Origin: Leifsonia virtsii | GTDB lineage: Bacteria; Actinomycetota; Actinomycetes; Actinomycetales; Microbacteriaceae | DNA length: 64,000 nt | Reading direction: 5' to 3' | Assembly: GCF_030433675.1 (NCBI RefSeq) | Contig: NZ_JAROCB010000003.1 | Span: 1-64,000, forward strand | In this document: piece after piece, positions 26,393 to 36,451 of the stretch | Layout: each line of letters starts with the position of its first letter | How positions within the stretch are numbered: the first letter of the stretch is position 1 | Made by a program: the position numbers and the translations under genes | The notes under the pieces: model-generated | The model's database searches: none | Seen by the model: the letters and a program-made list of their open reading frames with translations, nothing else | What the model was told of the DNA's origin: nothing

Positions 26393-27661
26393 ATGAAACA
26401 CTTCCTCCCCATTTGTCTAGGAAAGACTGTTCGATCTCTGCTGCGACTCGCCCGCCGCGGATCTGCGCTCCCCGGCCTGATCGTCGAACGAATCGATGTT
26501 GCGCTACTCCCGGACGTGCTTGGCTCCCTACCCCGCGGCGTCGTGGTGGTCGCCGGAACCAACGGAAAGACCACGACAACAAAACTCATCGTTGAAGTTC
26601 TTCGAGCGCACAACCTGAAGGTCTTTTCAAACCCGAGCGGCAGCAATTACAGCCGCGGCATCCTCTCGTCGCTCCTGGGACAAATCTCGTTCTCAGGCCA
26701 ACTCGATGCAGACATTGCCGTGCTTGAACTCGACGAGGGACACGCGGCCGCGTTTGTGAGTGCGGTGCCGCCACGACACTCACTCATATTGAATGTGATG
26801 CGAGATCAAATGGATCGATATGGCGAGATCGACCACACGACGAACCTGCTACATCAAGTCGCTGTGGCAACTACGCACAATGTCATCGTCAACGACCTAG
26901 ATCCCCGGCTACACAGTGAACGCTTTCTGCAGGATGTCGGCGCTGCCGTATCAGCCTTCAGCGCATCCCCCGAGCTTCAACCCCTATTTCCCGGGGACGA
27001 CGAGCTGCTTGAGACGGATCAACGGGCAAAGATCGCAACCTTCGACCAGACAACGCTTGAGCGGATCGAGCCAACTCCTGTCGCATCATTTGACGGCGCT
27101 TCGCTTCCATTCACGCTTCCATTCGGAGGGTCGTTTAACTCCCTCAACGCGGTCGCCGCCCTGTCGATCAGTCGTGCGGTTCTCGGTAGCGATTTCGATC
27201 TACACCGCGCTTCCGAAGCACTAGTCCACGCGGCGCCCGCGTTTGGGCGCGGCGAACTCATCACGTTCAAAGGACAGACAATCCACCTGGTCTTGGTTAA
27301 GAATCCCGGCGCATTCCGGGCAGCGTTGGAATCGTACTCGGGCGACGGCGCTCACACGATGATCGCGCTCAATGATCATGACGCCGACGGGAAAGACGTC
27401 TCCTGGATTTGGGATGTCGACTTTGCCCCTCTCAAGTCCGACAAAGTGCAGCTCGTGTCCGGAACACGCGCGCCCGATCTTGAGCTGCGTCTTCACTACG
27501 ACGACATAGCGGTGGCCATCCGCGAACCTGATATTCGACGCGCATTGGACCTCTTCGTCAAGACGCCAACGCCGACTCTCAAGCGCATCTACTGCACGTA
27601 CACGGCGATGCTCGCGATCAGACGCGTGCTCCGTCCCGGAATCCTTGGAGAAGCAGCATGA
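26393..27661 (+). CDS. murT: MurT-like Mur ligase, lacking the zinc ribbon
   Basis: 422 residues. MurT activates the D-Glu of lipid II so that GatD can amidate it. ATP site VVVVAGTNGKTTTTK, the substrate strand VLELDEGHA, NVMRDQMDRYGEIDHT and the catalytic-triad Asp region ALNDHDADGKDVSWIWD are present, as is the MurT-specific ending YTAMLAIRR. The four-Cys zinc ribbon normally inserted in the central domain is missing: the only cysteines are near residue 8 and near residue 404. ATG 26393 begins the homology; the longer frame does not. Stop overlaps the gatD start (ATGA). Confidence 0.82.
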   Translation: MKHFLPICLGKTVRSLLRLARRGSALPGLIVERIDVALLPDVLGSLPRGVVVVAGTNGKTTTTKLIVEVLRAHNLKVFSNPSGSNYSRGILSSLLGQISFSGQLDADIAVLELDEGHAAAFVSAVPPRHSLILNVMRDQMDRYGEIDHTTNLLHQVAVATTHNVIVNDLDPRLHSERFLQDVGAAVSAFSASPELQPLFPGDDELLETDQRAKIATFDQTTLERIEPTPVASFDGASLPFTLPFGGSFNSLNAVAALSISRAVLGSDFDLHRASEALVHAAPAFGRGELITFKGQTIHLVLVKNPGAFRAALESYSGDGAHTMIALNDHDADGKDVSWIWDVDFAPLKSDKVQLVSGTRAPDLELRLHYDDIAVAIREPDIRRALDLFVKTPTPTLKRIYCTYTAMLAIRRVLRPGILGEAA

Positions 27662-28374
27662 AGCGCACGCTCACAATCCTGTCGCTTTACCCGTCGCAGA
27701 TGAACGTCTACGGCGACCGCGGCAATGTGCTCGTCCTCCGGCGTCGCCTGGAGTGGCGAGGCTACCGAGCCAACGTTCACGAACTCCATCTCGGCGAAAC
27801 GCTCCCCCGAGACGTCGATCTCGTCGTCGGCGGCGGCGGCCAGGACCGCGGACAGGTCGCAATCCAACCGGACCTTCTTCGACACCGTCACGACTTGCGG
27901 GCAATGGCCGAAGACGGCACCCCAATGCTGCTGGTGTGCGGACTGTACCAGTTGTTCGGCCATTCCTTGCAAGTAACCGACGGCACCCGACTGGCAGGGA
28001 TCGGGATCCTAGACCTGGAGACCCAGCCGGCACCCCAACGCAGCATCGGTAACGTCTCCGCCGATACGTCGGATTTTGGAACGCTCGTCGGATACGAAAA
28101 CCACGCCGGAGCGACCACTCTCGGCCCAGAAGCGCAACCCCTGGGCACAGTTGCGGCCGGCCAAGGGAACAACGGCAAAGACCGCACAGAAGGCGCGCGC
28201 AGGTCGGCCACCTTCGGCACGTACCTCCACGGGCCCCTCCTTCCACGCAATCCTCTCTTCGCCGATCACCTGATCCGCGTCGCGCTCGAACGTCGCTTCG
28301 GCCATGTCGAGCTGGCCGATCTCAGCCACGCTGCCGAGCAGCTGGCGCGGGCCTCCGGAAGTCGGCGTCGGTGA
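27658..28374 (+). CDS. gatD: GatD-like glutamine amidotransferase
   Basis: 238 residues. GatD supplies ammonia from glutamine to MurT. Visible are LYPSQMNVYGDRGNV near the N-terminus, nucleophile Cys in LLVCGLYQLFG (the usual CGGYQ has Leu in place of the second Gly), and catalytic His in YLHGPLLPRNP. Overlaps on both sides (ATGA with murT, GTGA with vanY) show one operon. Confidence 0.85.
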   Translation: MKRTLTILSLYPSQMNVYGDRGNVLVLRRRLEWRGYRANVHELHLGETLPRDVDLVVGGGGQDRGQVAIQPDLLRHRHDLRAMAEDGTPMLLVCGLYQLFGHSLQVTDGTRLAGIGILDLETQPAPQRSIGNVSADTSDFGTLVGYENHAGATTLGPEAQPLGTVAAGQGNNGKDRTEGARRSATFGTYLHGPLLPRNPLFADHLIRVALERRFGHVELADLSHAAEQLARASGSRRR

Positions 28375-29342
28375 CGCCCCGACATGCCCGAGGATTGGAA
28401 ACTCGAATCGCGCAAGCGCGAAGGGCTAGTCGCGAAACGTTCGCTCTGCTGCGCTCGATGTGGGCTGACTATACGCATTTGCGGCCGCTGGCGCGAAGGC
28501 CCTACCAGGAGCGCCTGACCTTCGCGTGGTCAATTGTTATCGGCGCAATTCTCATGGCAGCATTGACGGTGAGCCTTGGAGCGGTCTACGGCATCATCGC
28601 TCCTGCCGGCACAATCGACCGCGGCCGCAGCGAACCTGCGACCACTACCTCTCCCCCAGAGACGCGACCGGTACCCAGCATCGTGCCCACGCCGGTGCAT
28701 TTGGGGGTGTACCCGCTAACTGAACCCAGCAGCCCCTGGTTCCTCGTCAACAAGCTCCGCCCCATCCCCGGCGCTGCGACCTACCAACCCAGTGACCTGA
28801 CAACCCTCCCCCCGGATATCCCCAACCCAAATGGTCAAACTCTCCGCCGAGTTGCTGCAGCAGCATTCGTCCAGCTCGCCGCAGCCGCGAAAGCTGAAAC
28901 CGGAGCGACTCTCGTCGCCCAAAGCGGATACCGCTCCTTCAAATACCAGACCGATGTCTACGCCTCCTACACAAAGTCCGATGGCGGAGCTGCGAACGCG
29001 GACACAACGAGCGCACGACCCGGTTACAGCGAACATCAGACTGGGATGGCTGTCGACATTCTCGACACACAAAGCGGTTGCGGGCTCGAGGACGATTGTT
29101 TCGGAAGGTCGCCCACGGGGGTGTGGCTTGCTGCCAACGCCTACCGATACGGATGGGTCCTTCGCTACCCGCCCAACAAATCGGCGGTCACGGGGTTCGC
29201 GTACGAGCCATGGCACTTTCGGTGGGTCGGCACAGCGTTGGCGTCCCAGCTCCGCGACAGCGGAAAGCAGACATTGGAAGAGTTCTTCGGGCTTGCTCCC
29301 GCGACCAACTATTCTGACCAACCAGAAATGACCGCACACTAG
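28371..29342 (+). CDS. VanY-type D-alanyl-D-alanine carboxypeptidase
   Basis: 323 residues: cytoplasmic N-terminus, one membrane segment at about 50-78, a Pro/Thr-rich linker, and an extracellular M15B domain. Motifs are AQSGYRSF, RPGYSEHQTGMAVDI (zinc His and Asp) and EPWHFRWVG (catalytic Glu, zinc His). It trims the terminal D-Ala from the stem peptide. The GTG start overlaps gatD. The operon thus changes both positions 2 (amidation) and 5 of the wall peptide. Confidence 0.88.
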   Translation: MTPRHARGLETRIAQARRASRETFALLRSMWADYTHLRPLARRPYQERLTFAWSIVIGAILMAALTVSLGAVYGIIAPAGTIDRGRSEPATTTSPPETRPVPSIVPTPVHLGVYPLTEPSSPWFLVNKLRPIPGAATYQPSDLTTLPPDIPNPNGQTLRRVAAAAFVQLAAAAKAETGATLVAQSGYRSFKYQTDVYASYTKSDGGAANADTTSARPGYSEHQTGMAVDILDTQSGCGLEDDCFGRSPTGVWLAANAYRYGWVLRYPPNKSAVTGFAYEPWHFRWVGTALASQLRDSGKQTLEEFFGLAPATNYSDQPEMTAH

Positions 29343-29432
29343 CTGAAGCCTGTCGCACGCTCTCTTCGACCCGAGCAACAGACACCCACGCGAGTAGGGT
29401 CTGCGGTGCATACCACCAGGTACCCTTCCCGT

Positions 29433-29451
29433 ATACCCCGGGTGGGTATAC
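29433..29451. promoter_or_regulatory. CsoR-type operator (TATACCC-N5-GGGTATA)
   Basis: Perfect 7-bp arms TATACCC/GGGTATA around CGGGT, the form of copper-sensing CsoR sites. It ends 10 bases before the ATG of the gene at 29462. Confidence 0.75.
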
Positions 29452-29461
29452 GATTCGGTTT

Positions 29462-30952
29462 ATGGATCCCCCCTTGCCGACCGGTGTTAGCCGCCCGAGC
29501 GGGTGGATTATTGTCGGCGCGAGCGGGCTGGGGCTCGCGTCGGCGTATTGGGACGACTCGTGGCATTCCACGCTCGGGCGAGATAGTGCCCTGATTCCTC
29601 CGCACCTTCTGTTGTACGCATCGATCGTCGCGGTTGGCGTCATTTTGGGTCTCTGGGCGATGCGGATACTTCGCGATACTCGTTCCCTGAGTGCCCTTGG
29701 TCGCGCGCCGGGGTTCATCCTCGCCGCGGCAAGCGCTGCTGCCACAGCAATCGCCGCTCCCGCTGATGCCTTTTGGCACAGCACTTTTGGTCGCGACGCA
29801 GTCTTGTGGTCGCCTCCGCACCTGCTGTCGGTAATTTCAACGACGGTCCTCTTGGGTGCGATGCTGGTCAGCGTTTCGGATCGACCGTGGCGCCAGTTGC
29901 AGATCGGGCTATCCGCCGTCGTGCTGGCTGCAGCTCAGATCCTTGTGATGGAGTACGACACAGATGTCCCCCAGTTCAGCGAGACGCTCTATCTGCCTGT
30001 TGCCCTGCTCTCGTTGCTGAGCGCTGGGTGGGTGATCATTCGCACGACCAGGTTCCCATTCGCCCTCACAACGGCGATCGTCGCGTACATCCTGTTGCGC
30101 GCGGCGCTGACCGCCGGGCTCACCGGGGCGGGCTGGTTGGCGCCGGATCTGCCGCTTGCGCTTCTCGGGCTGGCGGCCGTTGATCTTCTTCAGAGCCTGC
30201 CACGGTTGCGATGGCTGGTCGCCGCCAGCATCGTGGCCGCCCTTGAATCCCTCCTCTCTGCAATCAGGCTCAGCAACGTGCAGATAGGGTCGATTCTGCC
30301 GTGGACGATGGCAGTGGTGGGCGCGGCTCTCGTAGCTGTCTTTGTGGTCGGCGTCAGGAATCGCGCTGTTACAGCGACGATCGTTCTCCTGCTCGGGTTG
30401 AGTTTTGCACTGGTCACACCGGTGCCGGCTAGCGCTCATGATCCTGGGCAGGGGCCGTCCTTCGGAACGGCGGCACTTTCGGTTCAGGGTGACGGGAGCG
30501 GCGAACTCACCGTTACCGTGGACGACTTCAGCACCACGGCGACAATGCCGGGCCGGGCTTGGCTGGTTGCCCGGCGGGCCGGCCAAACCATTACGGTACC
30601 GCTGGCGGCCGGGTCGGTGAGCAGGTCCGGTCGGGCGACCGGTCGAATCTCACTTCCACACCCAGGACTGTGGTTCGTCTACGCGGACGTTTCATCCTAT
30701 GTCGGGACGCTCGAGGTGTGGCTTCCGATTTCCCAGAACTTCACTGGAACCATCACCCAAACTCGGGCGCTATATCAACCGACGGAAACTCGTGAATGGT
30801 CCCCGCCGCAGTACCTCTTTGCCCTGTCACTTGTCGCGATCGGAGCGGTGCTCGTGGTCTGGTTGATGGTCCGCGTACGCCGAGTCCCGACCTCGGGAGC
30901 CACGGAGCGGCCTTACACGAGCGGCGCTCCCCCATCATTGCCCGGTCGATGA
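29462..30952 (+). CDS. CsoR-boxed polytopic membrane protein with exported C-terminal domain
   Basis: 496 residues and not a family I can name. About eight to nine membrane segments fill residues 15-325. A segment ending VTPVPASAHDPGQGPS looks like an internal signal/cleavage region, after which ~125 residues of beta-rich exported domain (LTVTVDDFSTTATMPGRAWL, FVYADVSSYVGTLEVWLP) and a last membrane segment (about 455-475) follow. The exported part resembles CopC/FixH-like beta domains in pattern only. A CsoR box sits right in front of the gene, so it is probably copper-induced, possibly a CopD/CopC-like fusion. Confidence 0.6.
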   Translation: MDPPLPTGVSRPSGWIIVGASGLGLASAYWDDSWHSTLGRDSALIPPHLLLYASIVAVGVILGLWAMRILRDTRSLSALGRAPGFILAAASAAATAIAAPADAFWHSTFGRDAVLWSPPHLLSVISTTVLLGAMLVSVSDRPWRQLQIGLSAVVLAAAQILVMEYDTDVPQFSETLYLPVALLSLLSAGWVIIRTTRFPFALTTAIVAYILLRAALTAGLTGAGWLAPDLPLALLGLAAVDLLQSLPRLRWLVAASIVAALESLLSAIRLSNVQIGSILPWTMAVVGAALVAVFVVGVRNRAVTATIVLLLGLSFALVTPVPASAHDPGQGPSFGTAALSVQGDGSGELTVTVDDFSTTATMPGRAWLVARRAGQTITVPLAAGSVSRSGRATGRISLPHPGLWFVYADVSSYVGTLEVWLPISQNFTGTITQTRALYQPTETREWSPPQYLFALSLVAIGAVLVVWLMVRVRRVPTSGATERPYTSGAPPSLPGR

Positions 30953-31002
30953 GGATTGAAGCTTCTCCCGGCCGCCCTCGTCTAGGCCGCCTTCGCGGGT
31001 GC

Positions 31003-31305
31003 TTACGACCGGACTAACCGCGCTATCGCGTCCGATGCTTCTTTGATCTTGGCGTCCGCTTCCGCGCCGCCTAGCTTGACCGCGTCTGTGACGCAGTGTT
31101 TGAGGTGGTCGTCGACGAGTCCGAGAGCCACCGATTGCAGCGCCGAGGTGAGCGCGGAAATCTGGGTGAGGATGTCGATGCAATATTGCTCCTCGTCGAC
31201 CATCCGATACACCCCACGGGTCTGGCCCTCGATCCGCTTCAGACGGTTGAGGTACTTGTCCTTGTCGGTGATGTAGCCATGCGTTGATTCGGTAGCGGTG
31301 TCCAT
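31003..31305 (-). CDS. csoR: CsoR copper-sensing repressor
   Basis: 100 residues of the CsoR/RcnR helical family: YLNRLKRIEGQTRGVYRMV opens the domain. The Cu(I) ligands are in the canonical spacing Cys42, His67, Cys71 (x24 and x3), identical to that of M. tuberculosis CsoR. It is last gene of the copZ-copA-YHS-copB-csoR unit, starting 25 bases after copB. It should bind the CsoR-like boxes listed in this annotation. Confidence 0.92.
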   Translation of the reverse strand: MDTATESTHGYITDKDKYLNRLKRIEGQTRGVYRMVDEEQYCIDILTQISALTSALQSVALGLVDDHLKHCVTDAVKLGGAEADAKIKEASDAIARLVRS

Positions 31306-31329
31306 CGTCTGTCTTTCTTCGGGTGCGTT

Positions 31330-33558
31330 TTACGACTGACGCGCCAGCTCTGGCTGAGCAGGTTGATCGGTTCGATCGGTTCGATCGAGCATGGCACGGG
31401 TGCTCACTTCTGGTCGCAAGTCCAGGCGACGCAACAGCTGCGCGTTCAGTGCGACGACGATCGTGGACAGCGACATCAAGATCGCACCGACCGACATCGG
31501 CAACACGAATCCTATGGGAGCCAGAACGCCCGCCGCGAGCGGGACCGAGATCAAGTTGTAGCCGGCCGCCCACCACAAGTTTTGCTTCATCTTCTGGTAA
31601 CTGGCTCGGGACAGCTGGATGACCGAGAGCACCGAGCGGGGATCGTCGCTGGCGAGAATGACGCCGGCGGACGCGATCGCGACATCAGTGCCGGCGCCGA
31701 TCGCGATCCCGACGTCGGCCTGGGCCAGCGCGGGCGCGTCGTTGACACCATCACCCACCATCGCCACCTTGCGTCCTTCGGCCTGGAGTTCTTTCACCTT
31801 GGCGGATTTGTCTTCCGGGCGCACACCAGCGAAGTAGCGGTCGATTCCGAGTTCGGTGGCAACGGATTTTGCGACAGCGTCAGCGTCGCCGGTGATCATG
31901 ACGACGTGCACGTTCTGGGCGTGAAGCGCTTCGACGGCTTGCCTGGACTCTTCGCGCACTTCGTCGGCGAGTTTGAGCGCGCCGACGACCTGCCCGTCGA
32001 CCAGTACGTGCAGGATGATCGCTCCCTCTTCGCGCCAGTCGTAGGCGACATCGAGTTCGTAGCCGTTCTCCTGCGCCAGAAGGCGCGGGCCGCCGACCTG
32101 GACTCGAGAACCGTCAACCGTTACAGCTACACCGATCGCCGGGGACGATTCGAATCCGGTGGCTCTCGGTACGGTGAGCTGCCGCTCCTTTGCCGCGTTC
32201 ACGATCGCTCGGGCAAGTGGATGTTCGGAGTCGGTCTCTGCGGCGGCAGCCAGGGCGAGCACACGGTCCTCTCCGTGATCGTCGGTCGCTTCGATCGCGG
32301 ACACGGTTGGTTCGCCCTTGGTGAGCGTTCCAGTCTTGTCGAACAGGACGGTGTTCACCGTCCGCATGCTCTCCAGCGCCAGCCGGTCCTTGATCAGCAC
32401 GCCGCCACGAGCCGCTCTCTCGGTCGCGATCGACACGACGAGCGGGATCGCGAGGCCGAGTGCGTGCGGGCAGGCGATCACCAGAACGGTGATGGTGCGC
32501 ACGACGGCGTCGTTTGGGAGTCCGATCAGGGTCCAGACGATCGCTGTGATGATGCCGGAGCCGAGAGCGAACCAGAAGAGCCATCCAGCAGCGGTGTCGG
32601 CAATCCGTTGGGCGCGGGAGGATGAGTTTTGCGCTTCAGTGACCAGGCGTTGAATGCCGGCCAGGGCGGTGTCATCGCCGACGGCGGTGATCTCTACCCG
32701 CAGGCCGGAGTCGGTGGCGACCGTCCCGGCGATGACGGTGTCACCTGTACCGCGTCGGACGGTGCGCGATTCACCGGTGATCATGGACTCGTCCATGCTC
32801 GCCGAACCGTCCACGATTTTTCCGTCGGCCGGGACGCGGCCGCCGGGTCGAACCACGACAACGTCCCCGACCTGCAACTCGGACGGTGGTACCGGTATGG
32901 TCTGGTCACCGTCGACCCGTTCGGCCTCGTCCGGTAGGAGCGCGGCCAGGGAGTCGAGCGCGGAGGTTGTTTGGGCGAGAGATCGCATTTCGATCCAGTG
33001 CCCGAGAAGCATGATCACGATCAGCAGGGCGAGTTCCCACCAAAAGTCGAGCTGGTGGTCGAGGATCCCGAGGCTCGCGCCCCACGATGCGAAGAACGCG
33101 ACCGTGATGGCCAAAGCGATCAGCAGCATCATCCCGGGTTTCCGGGAACGAAGTTCAGCGACGGCACCGGTGAGGAATGGCCTCCCACCCCACACGTACA
33201 TGACCGTGCCCAGGACCGGCGAGATCCAGCCGATCCATGCAGCGTCGGGGAGGTGGTAGCCGAGGATCATCGCGAACATTTGCGAGAAGACGACGACGGG
33301 CACGGCCACGACCAGCATGATCCAGAATAGGCGACGGAATTGCCCGACGTGGTCGCCGTGACCGGCGTGCCCAGTCATGTCGTGCCCACTATGCCCATCC
33401 ATATCGTGACCGTCGTGGCCCGCCACGTCGTGGCCGGCGTGGGTGGACGTCTTCGGTTCTTCCGGTCGGGCCGTGTCGTGGTGGGCGTGCGCATCCGGAC
33501 CGGTCTGCACGGTCTGGGTGGGGACGGAGTGGTTGTCCCGCCCGGCGTGATTGGTCAT
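31330..33558 (-). CDS. copB: CopB-type heavy-metal P-type ATPase
   Basis: 742 residues. The N-terminus is His/Asp/Gly-rich (HDMDGHSGHDMTGHAGHGDH) instead of a CxxC domain. The membrane metal motif is CPH (about 363) rather than CPC, marking the P1B-3 (CopB) class. Phosphorylation site DKTGTLT (about 406), TGES and GDGVND are present. P1B-3 pumps are linked to Cu(II)/Cu(I) or silver export. ATG 33558 starts the His-rich region. Confidence 0.9.
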   Translation of the reverse strand: MTNHAGRDNHSVPTQTVQTGPDAHAHHDTARPEEPKTSTHAGHDVAGHDGHDMDGHSGHDMTGHAGHGDHVGQFRRLFWIMLVVAVPVVVFSQMFAMILGYHLPDAAWIGWISPVLGTVMYVWGGRPFLTGAVAELRSRKPGMMLLIALAITVAFFASWGASLGILDHQLDFWWELALLIVIMLLGHWIEMRSLAQTTSALDSLAALLPDEAERVDGDQTIPVPPSELQVGDVVVVRPGGRVPADGKIVDGSASMDESMITGESRTVRRGTGDTVIAGTVATDSGLRVEITAVGDDTALAGIQRLVTEAQNSSSRAQRIADTAAGWLFWFALGSGIITAIVWTLIGLPNDAVVRTITVLVIACPHALGLAIPLVVSIATERAARGGVLIKDRLALESMRTVNTVLFDKTGTLTKGEPTVSAIEATDDHGEDRVLALAAAAETDSEHPLARAIVNAAKERQLTVPRATGFESSPAIGVAVTVDGSRVQVGGPRLLAQENGYELDVAYDWREEGAIILHVLVDGQVVGALKLADEVREESRQAVEALHAQNVHVVMITGDADAVAKSVATELGIDRYFAGVRPEDKSAKVKELQAEGRKVAMVGDGVNDAPALAQADVGIAIGAGTDVAIASAGVILASDDPRSVLSVIQLSRASYQKMKQNLWWAAGYNLISVPLAAGVLAPIGFVLPMSVGAILMSLSTIVVALNAQLLRRLDLRPEVSTRAMLDRTDRTDQPAQPELARQS

Positions 33559-33641
33559 GGTTCCTACCCTGTAACGGTTGCAGGTTTCTGTCGAGATCAG
33601 CTCTGGCGTCGAGACGACGGCTAATGCCAGTCGCGGTTGCG

Positions 33642-33896
33642 TCAGGCGGTGGCGTAGCGGGCGGGGTCGGCGTCGAACTTGGGTCCGCATCCGGCGCAGC
33701 AGAGGTAGTAGCGGGTGCCCTCGTAGTCGCGGTAAAGGCCAGCCGCTTCTGCGTCTGCCTTGACGACCAGGCTGCCCTTCATGACCGGGCATTCTGCCAG
33801 GTCGGTGGCGGCCGGTCCGAGGAGGTTCCGGGTCCCGGTTGGCGCCCCGTGGTGGTGATCGGGTGCGCTGGGGGTGTGGTGGTGGTTGTCGGTCAT
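33642..33896 (-). CDS. YHS-domain metal-binding protein
   Basis: 84 residues: His-rich start (MTDNHHHTPSAPDHHHGAP), then a YHS-type domain with DLAECPVMKGSLVVK and YYLCCAGCGPKFDADPARYA. YHS/TRASH domains bind metal through cysteines and often accompany copper ATPases, sometimes fused to them. It lies between copA and copB and probably acts as a small cytosolic copper carrier. Confidence 0.85.
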   Translation of the reverse strand: MTDNHHHTPSAPDHHHGAPTGTRNLLGPAATDLAECPVMKGSLVVKADAEAAGLYRDYEGTRYYLCCAGCGPKFDADPARYATA

Positions 33897-33935
33897 GGCG
33901 GTTTCTTCCTTCGACGGTTGGGTTGGTGGGTGGGT

Positions 33936-36248
33936 TCAGGCTTTTTGAAGGGCCTGCTTGGCGGTCGCGCGCTGTACGAGCCGTTCTGTGTTGCGTGCGT
34001 TCGACTTGAACGAGCGGAGGCGGAGGCTGTTGCTTACGACGAAGACGCTGGAGAACGCCATCGCGGCGCCCGCGAGCATGGGATTCAGCAGGCCCAGAGC
34101 GGCCAACGGGATGGCTGCCACGTTGTAGGCGAACGCCCAGAAGAGGTTGACTTTGATTGTGCCGAGGGTGCGCCGGGAGAGACGGATTGCGTCTGCGGCG
34201 GAGCGGAGGTCGCCGCGCACCAGGGTGAGGTCCGCGGCTTCGATGGCGACGTCCGTGCCGGTACCCATCGCCAAGCCGAGATCGGCCTGGGCCAGGGCGG
34301 CGGCGTCGTTGACGCCGTCACCGACCATCGCAACGACTTTCCCTTCGGCCTGCAGCCGGGTCACGACAGCGACTTTCTCCCTGGGCAGTACCTCGGCGAT
34401 GACCTGCTCGATCCCCACCTGTGCGGCAACCTGGTTGGCGGCAGTCTCGTTGTCGCCGGTGAGGAGTACGGGCGTTAGGCCCAGTCGTTTGAATTGTGTG
34501 ATTGCCTCGGCGCTGGTGTTTTTGATCGCATCCGCTACGACGAGAACGCCACGCGCGGTTCCGTCCCAGGCGACGACGATCGCGGTTTGCCCTGCCTCTT
34601 CGGCAGCTTCCTTGGCAGTGACAAGCGTCGAATCGGCCGGAACCGACCATTCTGTCAGCAGCGAATCACGCCCGACCAATACGAGGTGACCGTTGACGAC
34701 GCCCTGCACGCCCATTCCTTCAATGTTGGCGAACGATTCGACCGTGGGAAGGGATCCGACGCGTTGCGTGGCTCCCTTGGCGACGGCTTGCGCGATGGTG
34801 TGCTCAGAGGCGTCTTCGACGGCGCCTGCCAGTCTCAGTAGTTCGGCCTCCTCGACCCCTTCGGCCGTGTGAATGGCCAGGAGGGTCATCTTGCCGGTGG
34901 TGACCGTGCCCGTCTTGTCGAGCACGATCGTGTCCACCTTGCGGGTGGATTCGAGTACTTCCGGTCCCTTGATGAGGATGCCGAGCTGGGCGCCACGGCC
35001 GGTTCCGACCAGCAGCGCGGTCGGTGTGGCCAGCCCGAGCGCGCACGGGCAGGCGATGATCAAGACAGCGACAGCGGCGGTGAAGGCGGCTTCGACCGGG
35101 AATCCGCTTGCCAGCCAGACGACGAGTGTGGTGACGGCGATTGCGATCACGATGGGGACGAACACGCCGGAGATTTTGTCCGCCAGGCGCTGCACTTCGG
35201 CCTTGCCCGATTGTGCATCCTCGACGAGCTTCGCCATCTGTGCCAACTGGGTATCTGTTCCGACTCTCGTCGCGCGGACGACCAGCCGTCCGCCGGCGTT
35301 CACGGTTGCTCCCACCACGCTGTCGCCCACACCAACCTCGACTGGGACGGATTCGCCGGTCAGCATGGACGCGTCGACCGCGCTCGTGCCGTCCACGACG
35401 ACACCGTCGGTGGCGATCTTCTCCCCTGGGCGCACCACGAACTCGTCCGCGACGGCGAGCTGATCGGTGGGGATGCGCGTCTCGATGCCGTTACGGAGCA
35501 CGGCCACGTCCTTGGCGCCGAGCGCCAGAAGGGCGCGCAATGCTGCACCAGCCTGGCGCTTCGAACGTTTCTCGAAGTATCGGCCGGCTAGGACGAACAT
35601 CGTCACTCCGGCAGCGACCTCGAGGTAGATGTTGCCGGCGCCGCTGTTGGGGGCGACCGAAAATTCAAAACCGTGGGTCATCCCTGGCATTCCGGCCGCG
35701 CCGAAGAACAAGGCATATAGAGACCAGAGCAGGGCAGCGGACGTGCCGACGGAGACAAGGGTGTCCATCGTCGCTGCTCCATGCCGGAGGTTGATGAACG
35801 CGGCCTTGTGGAACGGCCAACCGGCCCACACGATCACCGGGGCGGCGAGCGTCAGTGACAACCATTGCCAATAGGTGAACTGGAACGCTGGGACCATTGC
35901 CAGCGCGATCACCGGAACAGAAAGTGCGATGCTCCCGACCAGTCGCTGTCGCAGCGCAATGTGCTCCGCGTCGGGGGCGTCCTCGGGCGCTGCGCTTTGC
36001 GGAGCCACGACCGGAAGCGTGGCGCTATATCCTGCCTTCTCCACCTCGGCGATCAGCGTCTGCGGATCGAATTCGGCCGGGGCGCTCACCCGCGCCTTCT
36101 CGGTGGCGTAGTTCACCGTCGCGTTGATCCCGTCGAGCTTGTTCAGCTTCTTCTCGATGCGCATCGCGCACGATGCGCAGGTCATTCCCCCGATTTCGAG
36201 TTCGATGTTCGCGGCAGGAGGTGGTACGAGCGCTTCGTTTGTGGGCAT
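33936..36248 (-). CDS. copA: Copper-exporting P-type ATPase CopA
   Basis: 770 residues. One HMA domain at about 15-80 with GMTCASC (Cys24, Cys27), eight membrane segments, IIACPCALG (about 398-400), DKTGTVT (about 443), HP-loop partner SEHTIAQA and [10 protein letters not shown]. The membrane Cys-Pro-Cys, together with YN and MxxS residues in the last segments ([20 protein letters not shown]), identifies a P1B-1 Cu(I) exporter. It follows copZ in the same direction. Confidence 0.94.
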   Translation of the reverse strand: MPTNEALVPPPAANIELEIGGMTCASCAMRIEKKLNKLDGINATVNYATEKARVSAPAEFDPQTLIAEVEKAGYSATLPVVAPQSAAPEDAPDAEHIALRQRLVGSIALSVPVIALAMVPAFQFTYWQWLSLTLAAPVIVWAGWPFHKAAFINLRHGAATMDTLVSVGTSAALLWSLYALFFGAAGMPGMTHGFEFSVAPNSGAGNIYLEVAAGVTMFVLAGRYFEKRSKRQAGAALRALLALGAKDVAVLRNGIETRIPTDQLAVADEFVVRPGEKIATDGVVVDGTSAVDASMLTGESVPVEVGVGDSVVGATVNAGGRLVVRATRVGTDTQLAQMAKLVEDAQSGKAEVQRLADKISGVFVPIVIAIAVTTLVVWLASGFPVEAAFTAAVAVLIIACPCALGLATPTALLVGTGRGAQLGILIKGPEVLESTRKVDTIVLDKTGTVTTGKMTLLAIHTAEGVEEAELLRLAGAVEDASEHTIAQAVAKGATQRVGSLPTVESFANIEGMGVQGVVNGHLVLVGRDSLLTEWSVPADSTLVTAKEAAEEAGQTAIVVAWDGTARGVLVVADAIKNTSAEAITQFKRLGLTPVLLTGDNETAANQVAAQVGIEQVIAEVLPREKVAVVTRLQAEGKVVAMVGDGVNDAAALAQADLGLAMGTGTDVAIEAADLTLVRGDLRSAADAIRLSRRTLGTIKVNLFWAFAYNVAAIPLAALGLLNPMLAGAAMAFSSVFVVSNSLRLRSFKSNARNTERLVQRATAKQALQKA

Positions 36249-36451
36249 GTGATCCTCCGGGATCGGGCAGCGCCAACAGGCGGTTGAACGGATTGGCGGT
36301 GCGAGGGGCCGGTGTAACTCACGGGCGACTGCTCAGCGTGAGTGGGTGAACATCCCACCGCGTCTGCCGGGAACATCAGCCGGACGAGGGTGAGGCCGGC
36401 GCCAAAGGGGCATCCAGCCCCACTCCACCCTGTTTGATGGGTGAGCTCAGC

